Shown piece by piece: positions 23,923 to 31,207 of a DNA stretch of 37,873 bases; position 1 is the stretch's first letter, and each line of letters begins with the position of its first letter. Origin of the DNA: a virus; the IMG/VR virus record IMGVR_UViG_3300046320_000217, positions 1 through 37,873 of that record; one strand, given 5' to 3'. A model generated the notes under the pieces. It was given only the letters and a program-made list of their open reading frames with translations, was not told the origin of the DNA and ran no database searches. Position numbers and translations under genes: made by a program.

Positions 23923-24228
23923 TTAGTCTCTAAAGTTCACTAATCTTTCGAACTCAGGATCATTACAAGATAAGATTTCACTTGGTTTAATGTCTAAGTA
24001 TTTTTCAAAATCATAGTAATTCACAACACTACCCAAATACATTGGTATAGGGTAATCATAAAACATCAACATCAATTGATTTTCATCTTTCTTACTATTA
24101 AGTGTTGGAATTATCATCCTCACTTTTAGTTTCAAAAACTTATTTTTAATGTTGTTACTTTGGTGTGAACCTATAGTTTTTCTTTTCTTTGTTATAACAT
24201 ATCCACCAATTTCAATTAGGCTCTCCAT
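23923..24228 (-). CDS. Small hypothetical protein upstream of the terminase
   Basis: This basic-then-acidic 101-residue protein (MESLIEIGGYVITKKRKTIG...) has no membrane helix or clear motif. It abuts the terminase start and overlaps the 127-aa gene by 17 nt, so it belongs to one operon. The function is unknown. Confidence 0.55.
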   Translation of the reverse strand: MESLIEIGGYVITKKRKTIGSHQSNNIKNKFLKLKVRMIIPTLNSKKDENQLMLMFYDYPIPMYLGSVVNYYDFEKYLDIKPSEILSCNDPEFERLVNFRD

Positions 24229-24595
24229 CTTTTACTTCTTCCAGTAATTCTTCATCGACTTTTACATTTTGCTCCCAATAATCAAATGCTTTTAAGAAAT
24301 TTTCTTTTCCACCCATGGTTAATTCCAAATCTTCATTATTCCACCACCAATCAAAGAAATCTGCTACCTCACTCTTATCATATTTTTGAAGAATAGTTAC
24401 CCCTTGTCCCTTTAATAAACCTATTATATTATTTGGAAAACCTTTTGCTACAACTTCATTTTTAGGATCTCTTAAAACAAATATTACTTTCTCTTCTTCA
24501 TTTTTTGACATGTGAATAGAGAAAGGTCCTTCATCTTCAACTTCCAATATGGAAGAAAGAAATTCACCCAAATTACCTAATTCAAACAGTTTCAT
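24212..24595 (-). CDS. Small acidic hypothetical protein
   Basis: This 127-residue acidic protein (MKLFELGNLGEFLSSILEVEDEGP...) has an aromatic element (DFFDWWWNNEDLEL) and a Glu-rich C-terminus. It is packed between overlapping neighbours in the packaging operon. No family is recognised. Confidence 0.55.
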   Translation of the reverse strand: MKLFELGNLGEFLSSILEVEDEGPFSIHMSKNEEEKVIFVLRDPKNEVVAKGFPNNIIGLLKGQGVTILQKYDKSEVADFFDWWWNNEDLELTMGGKENFLKAFDYWEQNVKVDEELLEEVKDGEPN

Positions 24596-25178
24596 ATTCA
24601 GTATATTCTTCTAGTTGTACAATGGCATTAAATCCAGCTTTTTCCATTAGAGAATTTAATTTAGCCTTTTCTTTACTTGATAATAGATCAAAATTAAAGG
24701 AAGATTTCTGTTCTACAACCTCTGTTTGTTCTATTTCAACAACTGTTTCTGTTTCTGCTATTAAATTCAATAAAGCTTCTTTTTGTTTCATGGCCAATAA
24801 TGCTGGTTTCATTGACCCACTTTCCTTAAAGTAATCGTATAGTTGTTCGTATATTGATACGTGTTGAACTATTGTGTTTTGATAAAGTTCAGAAATATTA
24901 TTTGGCAATATCTTTTGGATACTTATATCTCTTAGTTCCTTTATGGCTTTAGTAAATTCTTCTTCACCTAAATGATGATAAGCGTTAGGAAACATTTCTT
25001 TTACAAGATCTAATGTCTTACTGAATGCCTTGCCATTTATAACATTATAATCAAACACAAGCTTCTCTAAATTAAAAAAATCTCGCTGAGAGATAAATTT
25101 TTCTAATTTAGAATGATAACCTCTAAAGCCGCCTCTGGGATGTTCACCGTTATTTATTATATAGTTTTTACTTGCCAT
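24582..25178 (-). CDS. Putative small terminase subunit
   Basis: The start is taken at ATG 25178 (MASKNYIINNGEHPRGGFRGYH), because an earlier ATG at 25223 would overlap the upstream gene by 43 nt. The 198-residue product is helical, with SIYEQLYDYFKESGSMKPALLAMKQKEALL (in two adjacent helices, about 110-140) and an acidic tail. This helix-loop-MKQKE pattern is repeated in the protein downstream of the large terminase. Its position upstream of the terminase suggests the DNA-recognition subunit. No HTH is certain. Confidence 0.45.
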   Translation of the reverse strand: MASKNYIINNGEHPRGGFRGYHSKLEKFISQRDFFNLEKLVFDYNVINGKAFSKTLDLVKEMFPNAYHHLGEEEFTKAIKELRDISIQKILPNNISELYQNTIVQHVSIYEQLYDYFKESGSMKPALLAMKQKEALLNLIAETETVVEIEQTEVVEQKSSFNFDLLSSKEKAKLNSLMEKAGFNAIVQLEEYTEYETV

Positions 25179-25180
25179 AT

Positions 25181-25525
25181 TTAAGCAATTTCGTACAAAA
25201 TGCAATTTACAGTGCAATAACAAAAACCTTTACTTGTTGAAAACAAAATATGAATCTTGTTCTCTCCTTTGGTTTGGTTTATTTTTGTCAAATACATGTC
25301 ATGTGGGTGATTATCTAGATATTTTTTGAAAGTGTCTACATCCTCTCTGTTCCCATTTAAACCATTCTTTAAAAAGAAATTTAGATCAAGCTCTTGTGCT
25401 TTACCTCTCAATGAAAGAAAGAACAATCTAAACAGATTATAAAAAAAATGTTTCTCTAATTTGAAAAAGAAAACATCTCCAGTTTCGTACGTTATGTTTT
25501 CAATAAATTTAAAATGCTTTCTCAT
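25181..25525 (-). CDS. Hypothetical protein, 114 aa
   Basis: This protein starts MRKHFKFIENITYETGDVFFF. It has an aromatic N-terminal half and a 'NHPHDMYLTKINQTKGE' region. It overlaps the preceding membrane protein gene by 4 nt. The hydrophobic runs are too short for a clear membrane segment. The role is unknown. Confidence 0.5.
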   Translation of the reverse strand: MRKHFKFIENITYETGDVFFFKLEKHFFYNLFRLFFLSLRGKAQELDLNFFLKNGLNGNREDVDTFKKYLDNHPHDMYLTKINQTKGENKIHILFSTSKGFCYCTVNCILYEIA

Positions 25526-25977
25526 AATTCTTTTACTTTATACATTCTACCATGTTTAAATTCTTTACAAGCCTCTTTCCCAAACAAGAAACAATCTTCT
25601 GAAACAAAAATCTTACTATTTATTGGATCAATAACTACGTATATATTTTCATAGTCGTTTTCTAGATGCCATATATTCATTTTCAAATCTGTATCGTACA
25701 GTGCTTGAGTATAATGATTCAATACTTTGTATTTATCTGGTTCACTTTTTTGAGGGCACTTTATGTAGGCATTTTTTGATCTTGCCTCTAAGTCAAACAA
25801 ATACTCGCCTCCTTGATTTTTGAACAAATGAGATATTTTTTCAGTATCTACCTCTTTTCCATTGATCACAAAACCAGATTGAAAACCGCTGTAATTTGGT
25901 TTATAGTCTTTATGGAATAAAGCAAACATTAAAGCTATTACAAGCAACATAGCAAAAGGGTATAGCGTCTTTTTCAT
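25522..25977 (-). CDS. Membrane-anchored or exported protein, 151 aa
   Basis: The N-terminus KKTLYPFAMLLVIALMFALF (about residues 2-21) is a signal anchor. The following 130 residues are polar with an apparent C...C pair near the end (DCFLFGKEACKEF) that suits an oxidising periplasm. It sits in a cluster of four small membrane proteins with 4-nt overlaps. A lysis or superinfection function is possible. Confidence 0.5.
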   Translation of the reverse strand: MKKTLYPFAMLLVIALMFALFHKDYKPNYSGFQSGFVINGKEVDTEKISHLFKNQGGEYLFDLEARSKNAYIKCPQKSEPDKYKVLNHYTQALYDTDLKMNIWHLENDYENIYVVIDPINSKIFVSEDCFLFGKEACKEFKHGRMYKVKEL

Positions 25978-26408
25978 TTTATTAACAGTATAGAGGTTAA
26001 TATAAAAATAGCAATAGATTCACCTATTATTATTCTTCTTGATTTTCTTAAAGTTTGATCCATCTCAATAGAATTCCTAGACAACTTATCTGAAAGTGTT
26101 TGATTTGTTTCCCTTTCTTTCATTATAACTACATTGTATTCGTATTGTTGCAAAAATATCCTATTGTTTAGCGATAACACTAAAAGGCTGTCATTTTTCT
26201 TTTGCCCATACATTACTTTTATTTTTTGATCCTTAAGATCGCAGATGTCTATTAAACGAGAAAACTCATTTATCAGAACTCTTCCATTGATTGCTGTGTC
26301 ACTTTTTACTTCTTGATTTAATGTATTTGGAAACATTGAATAAACTCTCGTTGTAATCATCATCATTAATGCTATAGCGATAATGATCAACATCTTTAAT
26401 TTTTGCAT
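25974..26408 (-). CDS. Small membrane protein with N- and C-terminal hydrophobic segments (possible spanin partner)
   Basis: This 144-residue protein has a hydrophobic N-terminus (KMLIIIAIALMMMITTRVYS, about 5-25). A polar coiled-coil-like middle follows (ERETNQTLSDKLSRNSIEMDQTLRKS), then a C-terminal membrane helix (IIIGESIAIFILTSILLI). The start lies inside the preceding gene (110-nt overlap), as in nested spanin pairs. No lipobox cysteine is seen, so it is not a classical outer-membrane spanin. Confidence 0.45.
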   Translation of the reverse strand: MQKLKMLIIIAIALMMMITTRVYSMFPNTLNQEVKSDTAINGRVLINEFSRLIDICDLKDQKIKVMYGQKKNDSLLVLSLNNRIFLQQYEYNVVIMKERETNQTLSDKLSRNSIEMDQTLRKSRRIIIGESIAIFILTSILLIK

Positions 26409-26673
26409 CTAAACTGTCTAATTTATGTTTTGAAACCTTATTTTGACTTGCCATTATAACTGCCTCATTTTGAAGCAACATCAAATTCCTATATTCTGCG
26501 AATTCTCTTTCAAGTGAATCTATTTTTGAACTACATTCAGCTGAAGTTAGTTTGTTTTCTATTTTGAGATTTTTCTTCTTAAATACGTTTACGAAAATAG
26601 TTAACCCGGTAGTTAATACAAGAGCAATTATTATGATTATCATTATTTGCTCCTTGCTTCTTATTTTTATCAT
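26299..26673 (-). CDS. Type II membrane coiled-coil protein (possible inner-membrane spanin)
   Basis: In this 124-residue protein one N-terminal membrane helix (IMIIIIIALVLTTGLTIFV, about 10-28) is followed by a long heptad-rich stretch (KIDSLEREFAEYRNLMLLQ, KLDSLDAKIKDVD). That is the layout of Rz-like i-spanins. It starts with an ATGA overlap of the preceding gene, and the next gene is nested in its 3' end. The role is by architecture only. Confidence 0.45.
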   Translation of the reverse strand: MIKIRSKEQIMIIIIIALVLTTGLTIFVNVFKKKNLKIENKLTSAECSSKIDSLEREFAEYRNLMLLQNEAVIMASQNKVSKHKLDSLDAKIKDVDHYRYSINDDDYNESLFNVSKYIKSRSKK

Positions 26674-27014
26674 GATTTTAAATAGTTTTCAATCCAAACA
26701 GTGAGTTCATTTCTTAAAGATCCAAACCAAAGTATATCTTCTTCATTGTTATCTAAATAAGGATACCATATAGCGCAAACAAGATTTTCAACTGTTTTGT
26801 ATCTATTCCAAAGGTTTGGCAGTCTTTTTTCTTTAAATGCTGAAACCCATTCTATGAAACAATCTCTATACTCTCTTTTTGAAGATCCAGTTGCTTCTTC
26901 AAATTTCTTTGACCATATAGAGAAAGATAATTCTTCAAGAGTCTTACAAACTTTGATTTCTTGCAATCTCTTCTCTAACCTTTCCCTTATTTCTTGAGAT
27001 ACTTCTGTTTCCAT
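26670..27014 (-). CDS. Hypothetical protein, 114 aa
   Basis: This soluble helical protein (METEVSQEIRERLEKRLQEIKVC) is rich in tryptophan (five: SIWSK, IEWVS, NLWNR, AIWYP, ILWFG) and ends VWIENYLKS. It overlaps the following membrane protein gene by 4 nt. No family is recognised. Confidence 0.55.
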   Translation of the reverse strand: METEVSQEIRERLEKRLQEIKVCKTLEELSFSIWSKKFEEATGSSKREYRDCFIEWVSAFKEKRLPNLWNRYKTVENLVCAIWYPYLDNNEEDILWFGSLRNELTVWIENYLKS

Positions 27015-27016
27015 TA

Positions 27017-27313
27017 TTAAGGTATTAATTTTTTAAAATAATTACTAATCCACAATTTGTCATAATACCATCTCCCATGTATTAAATACACAAATGGAAT
27101 ACATATAACCAATAAAAAGTAAAATACAATTCCAAATGGTAAAGATAGCCTTATTAATAAACTTGGTTTCTCTTCATTTTGCTTTAAAAAAGATAAACCA
27201 GTTCCCTTTAAGTTTTCTGAAATTTCATAAATTGAAACATTTCTGAGCTTAGGGATTCTTTTTTGTAAAATTATTGCGACTTCCAAATATGAAGATTTCT
27301 TTACTTTTATCAT
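27017..27313 (-). CDS. Small membrane protein, 98 aa
   Basis: A cytosolic-looking N-terminus is followed by one or two membrane helices around residues 58-80 (LPFGIVFYFLLVICIPFVYL) and an aromatic tail. It overlaps the next upstream gene by 4 nt. The function is unknown. Confidence 0.5.
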   Translation of the reverse strand: MIKVKKSSYLEVAIILQKRIPKLRNVSIYEISENLKGTGLSFLKQNEEKPSLLIRLSLPFGIVFYFLLVICIPFVYLIHGRWYYDKLWISNYFKKLIP

Positions 27314-27753
27314 TTGAATTTTAATAGTTTTTGAGATAGGTATCCGTTAATGCTAAATATTTTACGACATAGCTCTATATCTTTTCCAGCAATATCTTCT
27401 ATTGTTTTACCTATTGATTGATTTTTATTTCTACCCAAATCAAAGAAAATTGTAAGATCTTTTATTCTATAGAAACCTAAACAATCCCAATTGTCTATTT
27501 TTTCTCCACCCAAAATAAAAGCATCATCGCCCTCAAACATTTCCAAATCCAACTTCTTGTTTAGAAACTTAGCATACTCCACAATTAATCTAAACTTGAT
27601 TGCGTCATTTGCTAACATTTTTTCAACAGTTACATTTTTAGCGTCTGAAGCAAGCAAATCATGGAATGTCTTCTGGAACTCTTTTTTTAATTCAGATTGA
27701 GTTTGACTATGAATCCAAAATACGAATTCTTTAAGGCTTAATATTTTTATCAT
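27310..27753 (-). CDS. Hypothetical protein, 147 aa
   Basis: This soluble alpha/beta protein starts MIKILSLKEFVFWIHSQTQ. It has GDDAFILGGEKIDNWDCLGFY and a C-terminal basic helix. Overlaps of 23 nt and 4 nt with its neighbours place it in the small-gene operon. No family is recognised. Confidence 0.5.
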   Translation of the reverse strand: MIKILSLKEFVFWIHSQTQSELKKEFQKTFHDLLASDAKNVTVEKMLANDAIKFRLIVEYAKFLNKKLDLEMFEGDDAFILGGEKIDNWDCLGFYRIKDLTIFFDLGRNKNQSIGKTIEDIAGKDIELCRKIFSINGYLSQKLLKFK

Positions 27754-28123
27754 AAGTGTTTAATATCTTGTCAAACTGTTCTGGAAACTTATCAAATAAT
27801 GATCTTCTAAAATCATCTATCTTTATTTTGTCACCTGGTCTTCTAGGGTATTTAACGACCCATTTTTTAGAATCAATAGAGCTTACAACTAAATTAAATT
27901 TACTAGTTGCGTTGTCTATGGAATATAACCAAATGAATCTATCAAAATTTGGAATTACAAAATTATCTAATTTCACAAACCCAAACTCATTTTCTTTGCA
28001 TTTTCTATATTGTTCTAGAAATATCTTTCTATGATCTCTGTATTTTTCTAAAGTCATTTCATTCATTAATTGTTTCTCGTGTGAGAAGTGTTTAAAAATA
28101 CCATATCCATCAGTAACATACAT
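27731..28123 (-). CDS. Hypothetical protein, 130 aa
   Basis: This basic, soluble protein (MYVTDGYGIFKHFSHEKQL...) has a strand pair FNLVVSSIDSKKWVVKYP near the centre and an FPEQFDKIL helix at the C-terminus. A later ATG (MNEM or MTLEKY) could also start it. The function is unknown. Confidence 0.5.
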   Translation of the reverse strand: MYVTDGYGIFKHFSHEKQLMNEMTLEKYRDHRKIFLEQYRKCKENEFGFVKLDNFVIPNFDRFIWLYSIDNATSKFNLVVSSIDSKKWVVKYPRRPGDKIKIDDFRRSLFDKFPEQFDKILNTYDKNIKP

Positions 28124-28132
28124 TGGTGTTGT

Positions 28133-28222
28133 TTACTTTTTACTACTATCACAGTACTTACTCCGCAAAAAAGAACAATGTGATCTGGGTGTTTGTTTAC
28201 CGCAATTTGGACATTTTCTCAT
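28133..28222 (-). CDS. 29-aa zinc-knuckle micro-ORF
   Basis: ATG at 28222 opens MRKCPNCGKQTPRSHCSFLR, continuing SKYCDSSKK to TAA at 28133. Cys/His spacing CPNC...HC...C looks like a zinc knuckle. It overlaps the end of the 112-aa gene by 26 nt in another frame. It may be a separate micro-protein, or a C-terminal tail of the 112-aa protein displaced by a frameshift. Confidence 0.4.
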   Translation of the reverse strand: MRKCPNCGKQTPRSHCSFLRSKYCDSSKK

Positions 28223-28535
28223 TTTTCTTATCTTTAAATGGTTCTGATATTGATACGACCAATCTCCTACCGTATTTTATGTTTAATCTCCATTCATAAA
28301 CTTTTGGATCTCCAACATACATACATTTTGGAACCTTCTTTATTGTCATTTTGGTATTTGTATTCTTTATAGCCCAATACTTAAATAGATTCTCATAATC
28401 TTCCAACAAAGCACCTTTATTCCAAAACAATGTCTCTATTCTAGATTCTAAATCCTTTTCCCAAAGGGTTCTATGTGCGTAAACTCTTTTTACTAATGAG
28501 AGTTTATGTTTATTTTCAAAAAATAACATTTTCAT
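28197..28535 (-). CDS. Hypothetical basic protein, 112 aa
   Basis: This very basic protein (MKMLFFENKHKLSLVKRVYAHR...) has RIETLFWNKGALLEDYENLFKYW and a basic C-terminal half. No motif is recognised. It is the first gene of the small-gene operon, 67 nt downstream of a -7-like box at 28602-28609. Confidence 0.55.
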   Translation of the reverse strand: MKMLFFENKHKLSLVKRVYAHRTLWEKDLESRIETLFWNKGALLEDYENLFKYWAIKNTNTKMTIKKVPKCMYVGDPKVYEWRLNIKYGRRLVVSISEPFKDKKNEKMSKLR

Positions 28536-28601
28536 AATTGTATTTTTTCAATATTTTTTAATTTTTTGTCTCACCCCCATGGGGTATAAATGTATACACA
28601 G

Positions 28602-28635
28602 TAAAAGTAATAATGGGAGCCTCAAAGAGACTCCC
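28602..28635 (-). promoter_or_regulatory. Hairpin followed by a -7-like box; probable boundary of two transcription units
   Basis: GGGAG-C-CTC-AAA-GAG-A-CTCCC (28615-28635) is a 9-bp mirror hairpin. On the minus strand it is followed by ATTATTACTTTTACTG. TACTTTTA (28602-28609) matches the -7 boxes of this genome, but the CTTAAG palindrome is absent. The hairpin may terminate cassette-region transcripts. Confidence 0.45.
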
Positions 28636-28639
28636 CTAT

Positions 28640-28886
28640 TTAACCATATACCTTAACCAAAATTTATTCTCATTTTAATATTCAACTGAAACTTTTAAAA
28701 AACATATATCTCATAAATAGTCTCTAATGAATTCTATTTCAAATAACGATATAATTGTCGCATATTTTAAAATAATGAAACTGAGGTAGGTTCTATTATG
28801 CTCACATGTTTTCTAGTCTATTTATTTTGCTCAATATTCAATATCTCAAATCTATTTAACATAATAAGTGATTAGTGTTAAGATTT
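28640..28886 (-). other. AT-rich stretch with no visible gene
   Basis: Neither strand has a convincing reading frame, T-loop or strong palindrome here. It may contain a decayed end of the cassette region; no recombination-site-like element could be recognised. Confidence 0.4.
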
Positions 28887-29021
28887 CTACACCGTAATGC
28901 GCTTAAATTTCCAAAACAATTGTCTTGTGTCGAGTCTTTTAAATTCGTGTATCAAAACACCTTCTAATTGTGTGCTTTTAAGCTCGTGTCGGCTAAAATC
29001 AATTTTTGTTCTTCTGTTCAT
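28887..29021 (-). CDS. 44-aa basic ORF at the distal end of the cassette region
   Basis: ATG at 29021 opens MNRRTKIDFSRHELKSTQLE, continuing to ...WKFKRITV and TAG at 28887. It starts about 50 nt after the first attC-like element, the same layout as the other cassette genes, and uses richer codons than the phage core. It is short and unassigned. Confidence 0.4.
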   Translation of the reverse strand: MNRRTKIDFSRHELKSTQLEGVLIHEFKRLDTRQLFWKFKRITV

Positions 29022-29071
29022 TTTATTATTTTTATTTGTTAGTAATCAATTAAATCTGTGCGAAAAAGCTC

Positions 29072-29178
29072 GAACGCATAACGCGCAATTGGCAAAATAA
29101 AAGCCATCAAGTGTAGCGCTAACCATCAACGGTAGTGCAAGGCTTTTACTTCGCCAATCGCCGCCGTTACCTGCAAGG
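29072..29178 (-). repeat. attC-like palindrome A
   Basis: Left arm 29081-29105 (ACGCGCAATTGGC... to ...TAAAAGCC) pairs with 29141-29167 (GGCTTTTACTTCGCCAAT...) around a 35-nt loop. The outer ends ATAACG and CGTTAC also pair. It lies immediately 3' of the MazG-like gene. The 3' end on the minus strand is GCGTTATGC, close to the GTTRRRY core of integron sites. Confidence 0.55.
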
Positions 29179-29520
29179 CTACGTGACGTTTTCAAAATAA
29201 AGTTTATTACTTGGATTGTCGGGGTTCAAATTATTTAACGCCAACCGACCAAAAGAACCTTTCTCAACCGACTTTTCAATTAAAGCAACCGATAATTGTT
29301 CGTGAGTAAATCCATTCTGTTTTGCAAAGGAAAAAACAACCTGTATCAAATCAACAAATTCCATAATATCCTTATGGTCGCTTGCTTGAATTTCGGCTAA
29401 TTCCTCGCGAACTTTAATTGCATAAAGTCGGTTCAATTCGTCTTGGTCGGCAATAGTTTCCCATTCACCCTCTTTTAGTTTTTCAGTAATAAACTTTCTG
29501 ATTAATTTCTTTGGTTTCAT
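29179..29520 (-). CDS. MazG-like house-cleaning NTP pyrophosphatase (phosphoribosyl-ATP pyrophosphohydrolase-like)
   Basis: This 113-residue all-alpha protein has the MazG-superfamily pattern of a short house-cleaning enzyme. KVREELAEIQ (about 37-46) carries the metal-binding EE. DIMEFVDLIQVV supplies the E..D of the second helix. The tail EKSVEKGSFGRLALNN has the conserved K-x-x-x-G-x-F-x-x-R. The family hydrolyses non-canonical or excess NTPs. G+C is visibly higher than in the phage core genes, and it is framed by attC-like elements A and B. This supports capture as a cassette. Confidence 0.72.
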   Translation of the reverse strand: MKPKKLIRKFITEKLKEGEWETIADQDELNRLYAIKVREELAEIQASDHKDIMEFVDLIQVVFSFAKQNGFTHEQLSVALIEKSVEKGSFGRLALNNLNPDNPSNKLYFENVT

Positions 29521-29540
29521 TTTCGTTATTTAATTAAGTT

Positions 29541-29585
29541 CCTACCGATAATCCGCCCAGCGGGTAACGGCGGTTTTGTACATTA
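29541..29585 (-). repeat. Short attC-like element B
   Basis: CCGCC (29553-29557) and GGCGG (29569-29573) form a compact stem. The right edge TGTACATTATT resembles the CTGTACGTTAT edge of elements C, D and F. The large central region of those elements is missing. It lies between the MazG-like and 69-aa genes. Confidence 0.4.
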
Positions 29586-29795
29586 TTAAAGGTTTTTACA
29601 ATTAATATACTTAAAAGCATCTGTTGATATGTCTAATTTAATAACCCCAAACTCTTCCATAAGGGTTTGAAGACTTAAAAGAAAGTCAATAGGTGCTTGT
29701 TTTGACTCAACTTCATAAATTGATTTCGCATCTTCGGTGTATCTTACATCTCCAACGAGATATATTTTTTTTTGTGGCATATATTTATCTGACAT
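29586..29795 (-). CDS. Cassette-borne hypothetical protein, 69 aa
   Basis: MSDKYMPQKKIYLVGDVRYT... is a small alpha/beta protein with no recognised motif. Elements B and C flank it. The stop immediately precedes element B, as in other cassettes here. Confidence 0.5.
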   Translation of the reverse strand: MSDKYMPQKKIYLVGDVRYTEDAKSIYEVESKQAPIDFLLSLQTLMEEFGVIKLDISTDAFKYINCKNL

Positions 29796-29834
29796 TTAAA
29801 AGAAAATTTTATTGTTAACTTTAAAAGAAAACCA

Positions 29835-29972
29835 TCATACAACACACTATTAGCGTCATGGTGGCAAAAGGAAGTAACTGAACATTAGAACACTATTCAA
29901 CATAAGTAAGTAAATTAAACATTTGGAATACTAAATCCACCACGACGCTAATAGCTGTACGTTGGCAGAAAC
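29835..29972 (-). repeat. attC-like palindrome C
   Basis: An 18-bp stem, CTATTAGCGTCATGGTGG (29847-29864) with 29937-29954, has one mismatch and a 72-nt loop. The edges are ATACAAC and GTACGTTGG. The loop contains AGTAACTGAACATTAG, shared with D and F. It starts right after the stop of the 129-aa gene. Confidence 0.65.
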
Positions 29973-29982
29973 CTTATGGAAA

Positions 29983-30372
29983 CTACCAATCAATATCTAT
30001 TCCGTAATCACCTTTTTTAATTAAGCCTTTTTTATAAAGGTCATTTGCAACAGTATGAACGTCAGGATAGAAATTTCTACCCCAAAATAAATCAAGTTGA
30101 TAATCGTCTGTTTGGTTTGGTATAGGTTGTGCAACATCACGTTTTAGCCAAACATCAAATTTAACGCCCATTTCTTTACCATTGACAACTTCTGGAATAG
30201 AATCGTTCATAGATTCGTCTTCTGATAAATCAGATGGAATTGATATGAAAAATACACCACGACTTCGACAATCATCTTGTTGTTGAAAACTGTATTTTTT
30301 ACCGTAAGTTTTTATAACTAGCTCGTCCCAATCGGACAATTGGACAAGTTTTAAACTTGAATATTTTAACAT
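29983..30372 (-). CDS. Cassette-borne hypothetical acidic protein, 129 aa
   Basis: This soluble acidic protein (MLKYSSLKLVQLSDWDELVI...) ends DYGIDIDW. It has a KEMGVKFDVWLKRD strand pair and an LFWGRNFYPDVHTVANDLYKKGLI C-terminal segment (read as two adjoining pieces). No family is recognised. It is flanked by elements C and D. Confidence 0.55.
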   Translation of the reverse strand: MLKYSSLKLVQLSDWDELVIKTYGKKYSFQQQDDCRSRGVFFISIPSDLSEDESMNDSIPEVVNGKEMGVKFDVWLKRDVAQPIPNQTDDYQLDLFWGRNFYPDVHTVANDLYKKGLIKKGDYGIDIDW

Positions 30373-30414
30373 GATATTTTTAATTTAGTTAGACACATTG
30401 TTCGACAAAAAAAG

Positions 30415-30552
30415 GCATCTGCCAACATGGGCTTAAATATATGTCGGCTGACGTGGTTAATTGAACAGTCGAATACTATTTGGCAACTGTAAGTTACTGA
30501 ACATTAGTTTTTCAAATTCCGCCACATCTTTAAGCTCTGTACGTTATGTGCC
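30415..30552 (-). repeat. attC-like palindrome D
   Basis: GGGCTTAAATATATGTCGGC (30429-30448) pairs imperfectly with 30519-30537 (..GCCACATCTTTAAGCTC). The edges are GCCAACATG and CTGTACGTTATGTG. The loop carries AGTTACTGAACATTAGTTTT, the same core as in C. It is 3 nt from the stop of the 113-aa gene. Confidence 0.65.
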
Positions 30553-30555
30553 ATT

Positions 30556-30897
30556 TTAAGTCGACACCGTAAAAGGTAACCATATTTTTGACAATTTATC
30601 TAAATGTGGTTGAAGTAAAGATTTGATGTTTTCAAAATTACTCTCTCCTACATTTTCAATAAAGTGTGGGGCAAAAATCCCTTTTCGTTGGTTAATGATA
30701 AAGACTTCCATATAAAGCATACCATCATCTCGTTTTTTAATATCCCATCTAAATATTAAATTCATATCAATATCAGCATCTTTATATTCATCATAAAAAT
30801 CATGAAAGTTGTCCCATTTTTTACCAGCATCGTTTGAGTAATAGTTACTATCTGAACAGTAGTAATCGTGGTCTTGTAATAAATCTTTAAATTCCAT
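30556..30897 (-). CDS. Cassette-borne hypothetical protein, 113 aa
   Basis: This very acidic protein (MEFKDLLQDHDYYCSDSNYY...) has an aromatic, Asp-rich first half and a C-terminal LLQPHLDKLSKIWLPF helix. No family is recognised. Elements D and (half) E flank it. Confidence 0.55.
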   Translation of the reverse strand: MEFKDLLQDHDYYCSDSNYYSNDAGKKWDNFHDFYDEYKDADIDMNLIFRWDIKKRDDGMLYMEVFIINQRKGIFAPHFIENVGESNFENIKSLLQPHLDKLSKIWLPFTVST

Positions 30898-30942
30898 TTT
30901 ATTGTTTTTTATTTTGTTAATTAAATTTTAATCCGAAAGAAA

Positions 30943-30985
30943 AACGGCAACTAACACGGGTTTGGCAAAATGGATGTTCGGTAAT
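30943..30985 (-). repeat. Half attC-like element E
   Basis: CGGCAACTAACACGGGTTTG followed by GCAAAATGG resembles the left edge of elements D and F, but no matching right arm with TGTACGTT is found before the mini-HTH gene. It is probably a truncated site. Confidence 0.4.
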
Positions 30986-31009
30986 TCTATTTGACATTTG
31001 TTTTTAATT

Positions 31010-31189
31010 TTAAAGTTTTGCAATCTCTTTCTTGAAATGTTTCCTTATCGATACTTGACTTTTGACATTTGGTTGTCTTCCATTTCTCCACGCTTTGACT
31101 GTATATTGAGATACTATTAGTTTTCTTGCTATTGCACTATCTGTTAGTTCAGACAAATCAAAAATTCTATTTAGAAAATCTTTATTCAT
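31010..31189 (-). CDS. 59-aa helix-turn-helix protein
   Basis: ATG at 31189 to TAA at 31010. MNKDFLNRIFDLSELTDSAI leads into ARKLIVSQYTVKAWRNGRQP: a helix, a turn (SELTDSAIARKL), a recognition helix (SQYTVKAWRNG) and a basic tail. The SxxTVxxWxxGxxxP ending is typical of XRE/Cro-type mini-repressors. It is found alone in the cassette region. Confidence 0.62.
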   Translation of the reverse strand: MNKDFLNRIFDLSELTDSAIARKLIVSQYTVKAWRNGRQPNVKSQVSIRKHFKKEIAKL

Positions 31190-31207
31190 ATTTTATAATG
31201 TATTCAC

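Noticed and set aside
28575-28584. CCCCATGGGG palindrome as an operator
   Set aside because: A lone 10-bp palindrome in the leader of the 112-aa gene with no second copy; too little to support a regulatory claim.
28897-29100. 67-aa plus-strand ORF
   Set aside because: It covers the 44-aa minus ORF and part of palindrome A, on the strand opposite to every other gene.
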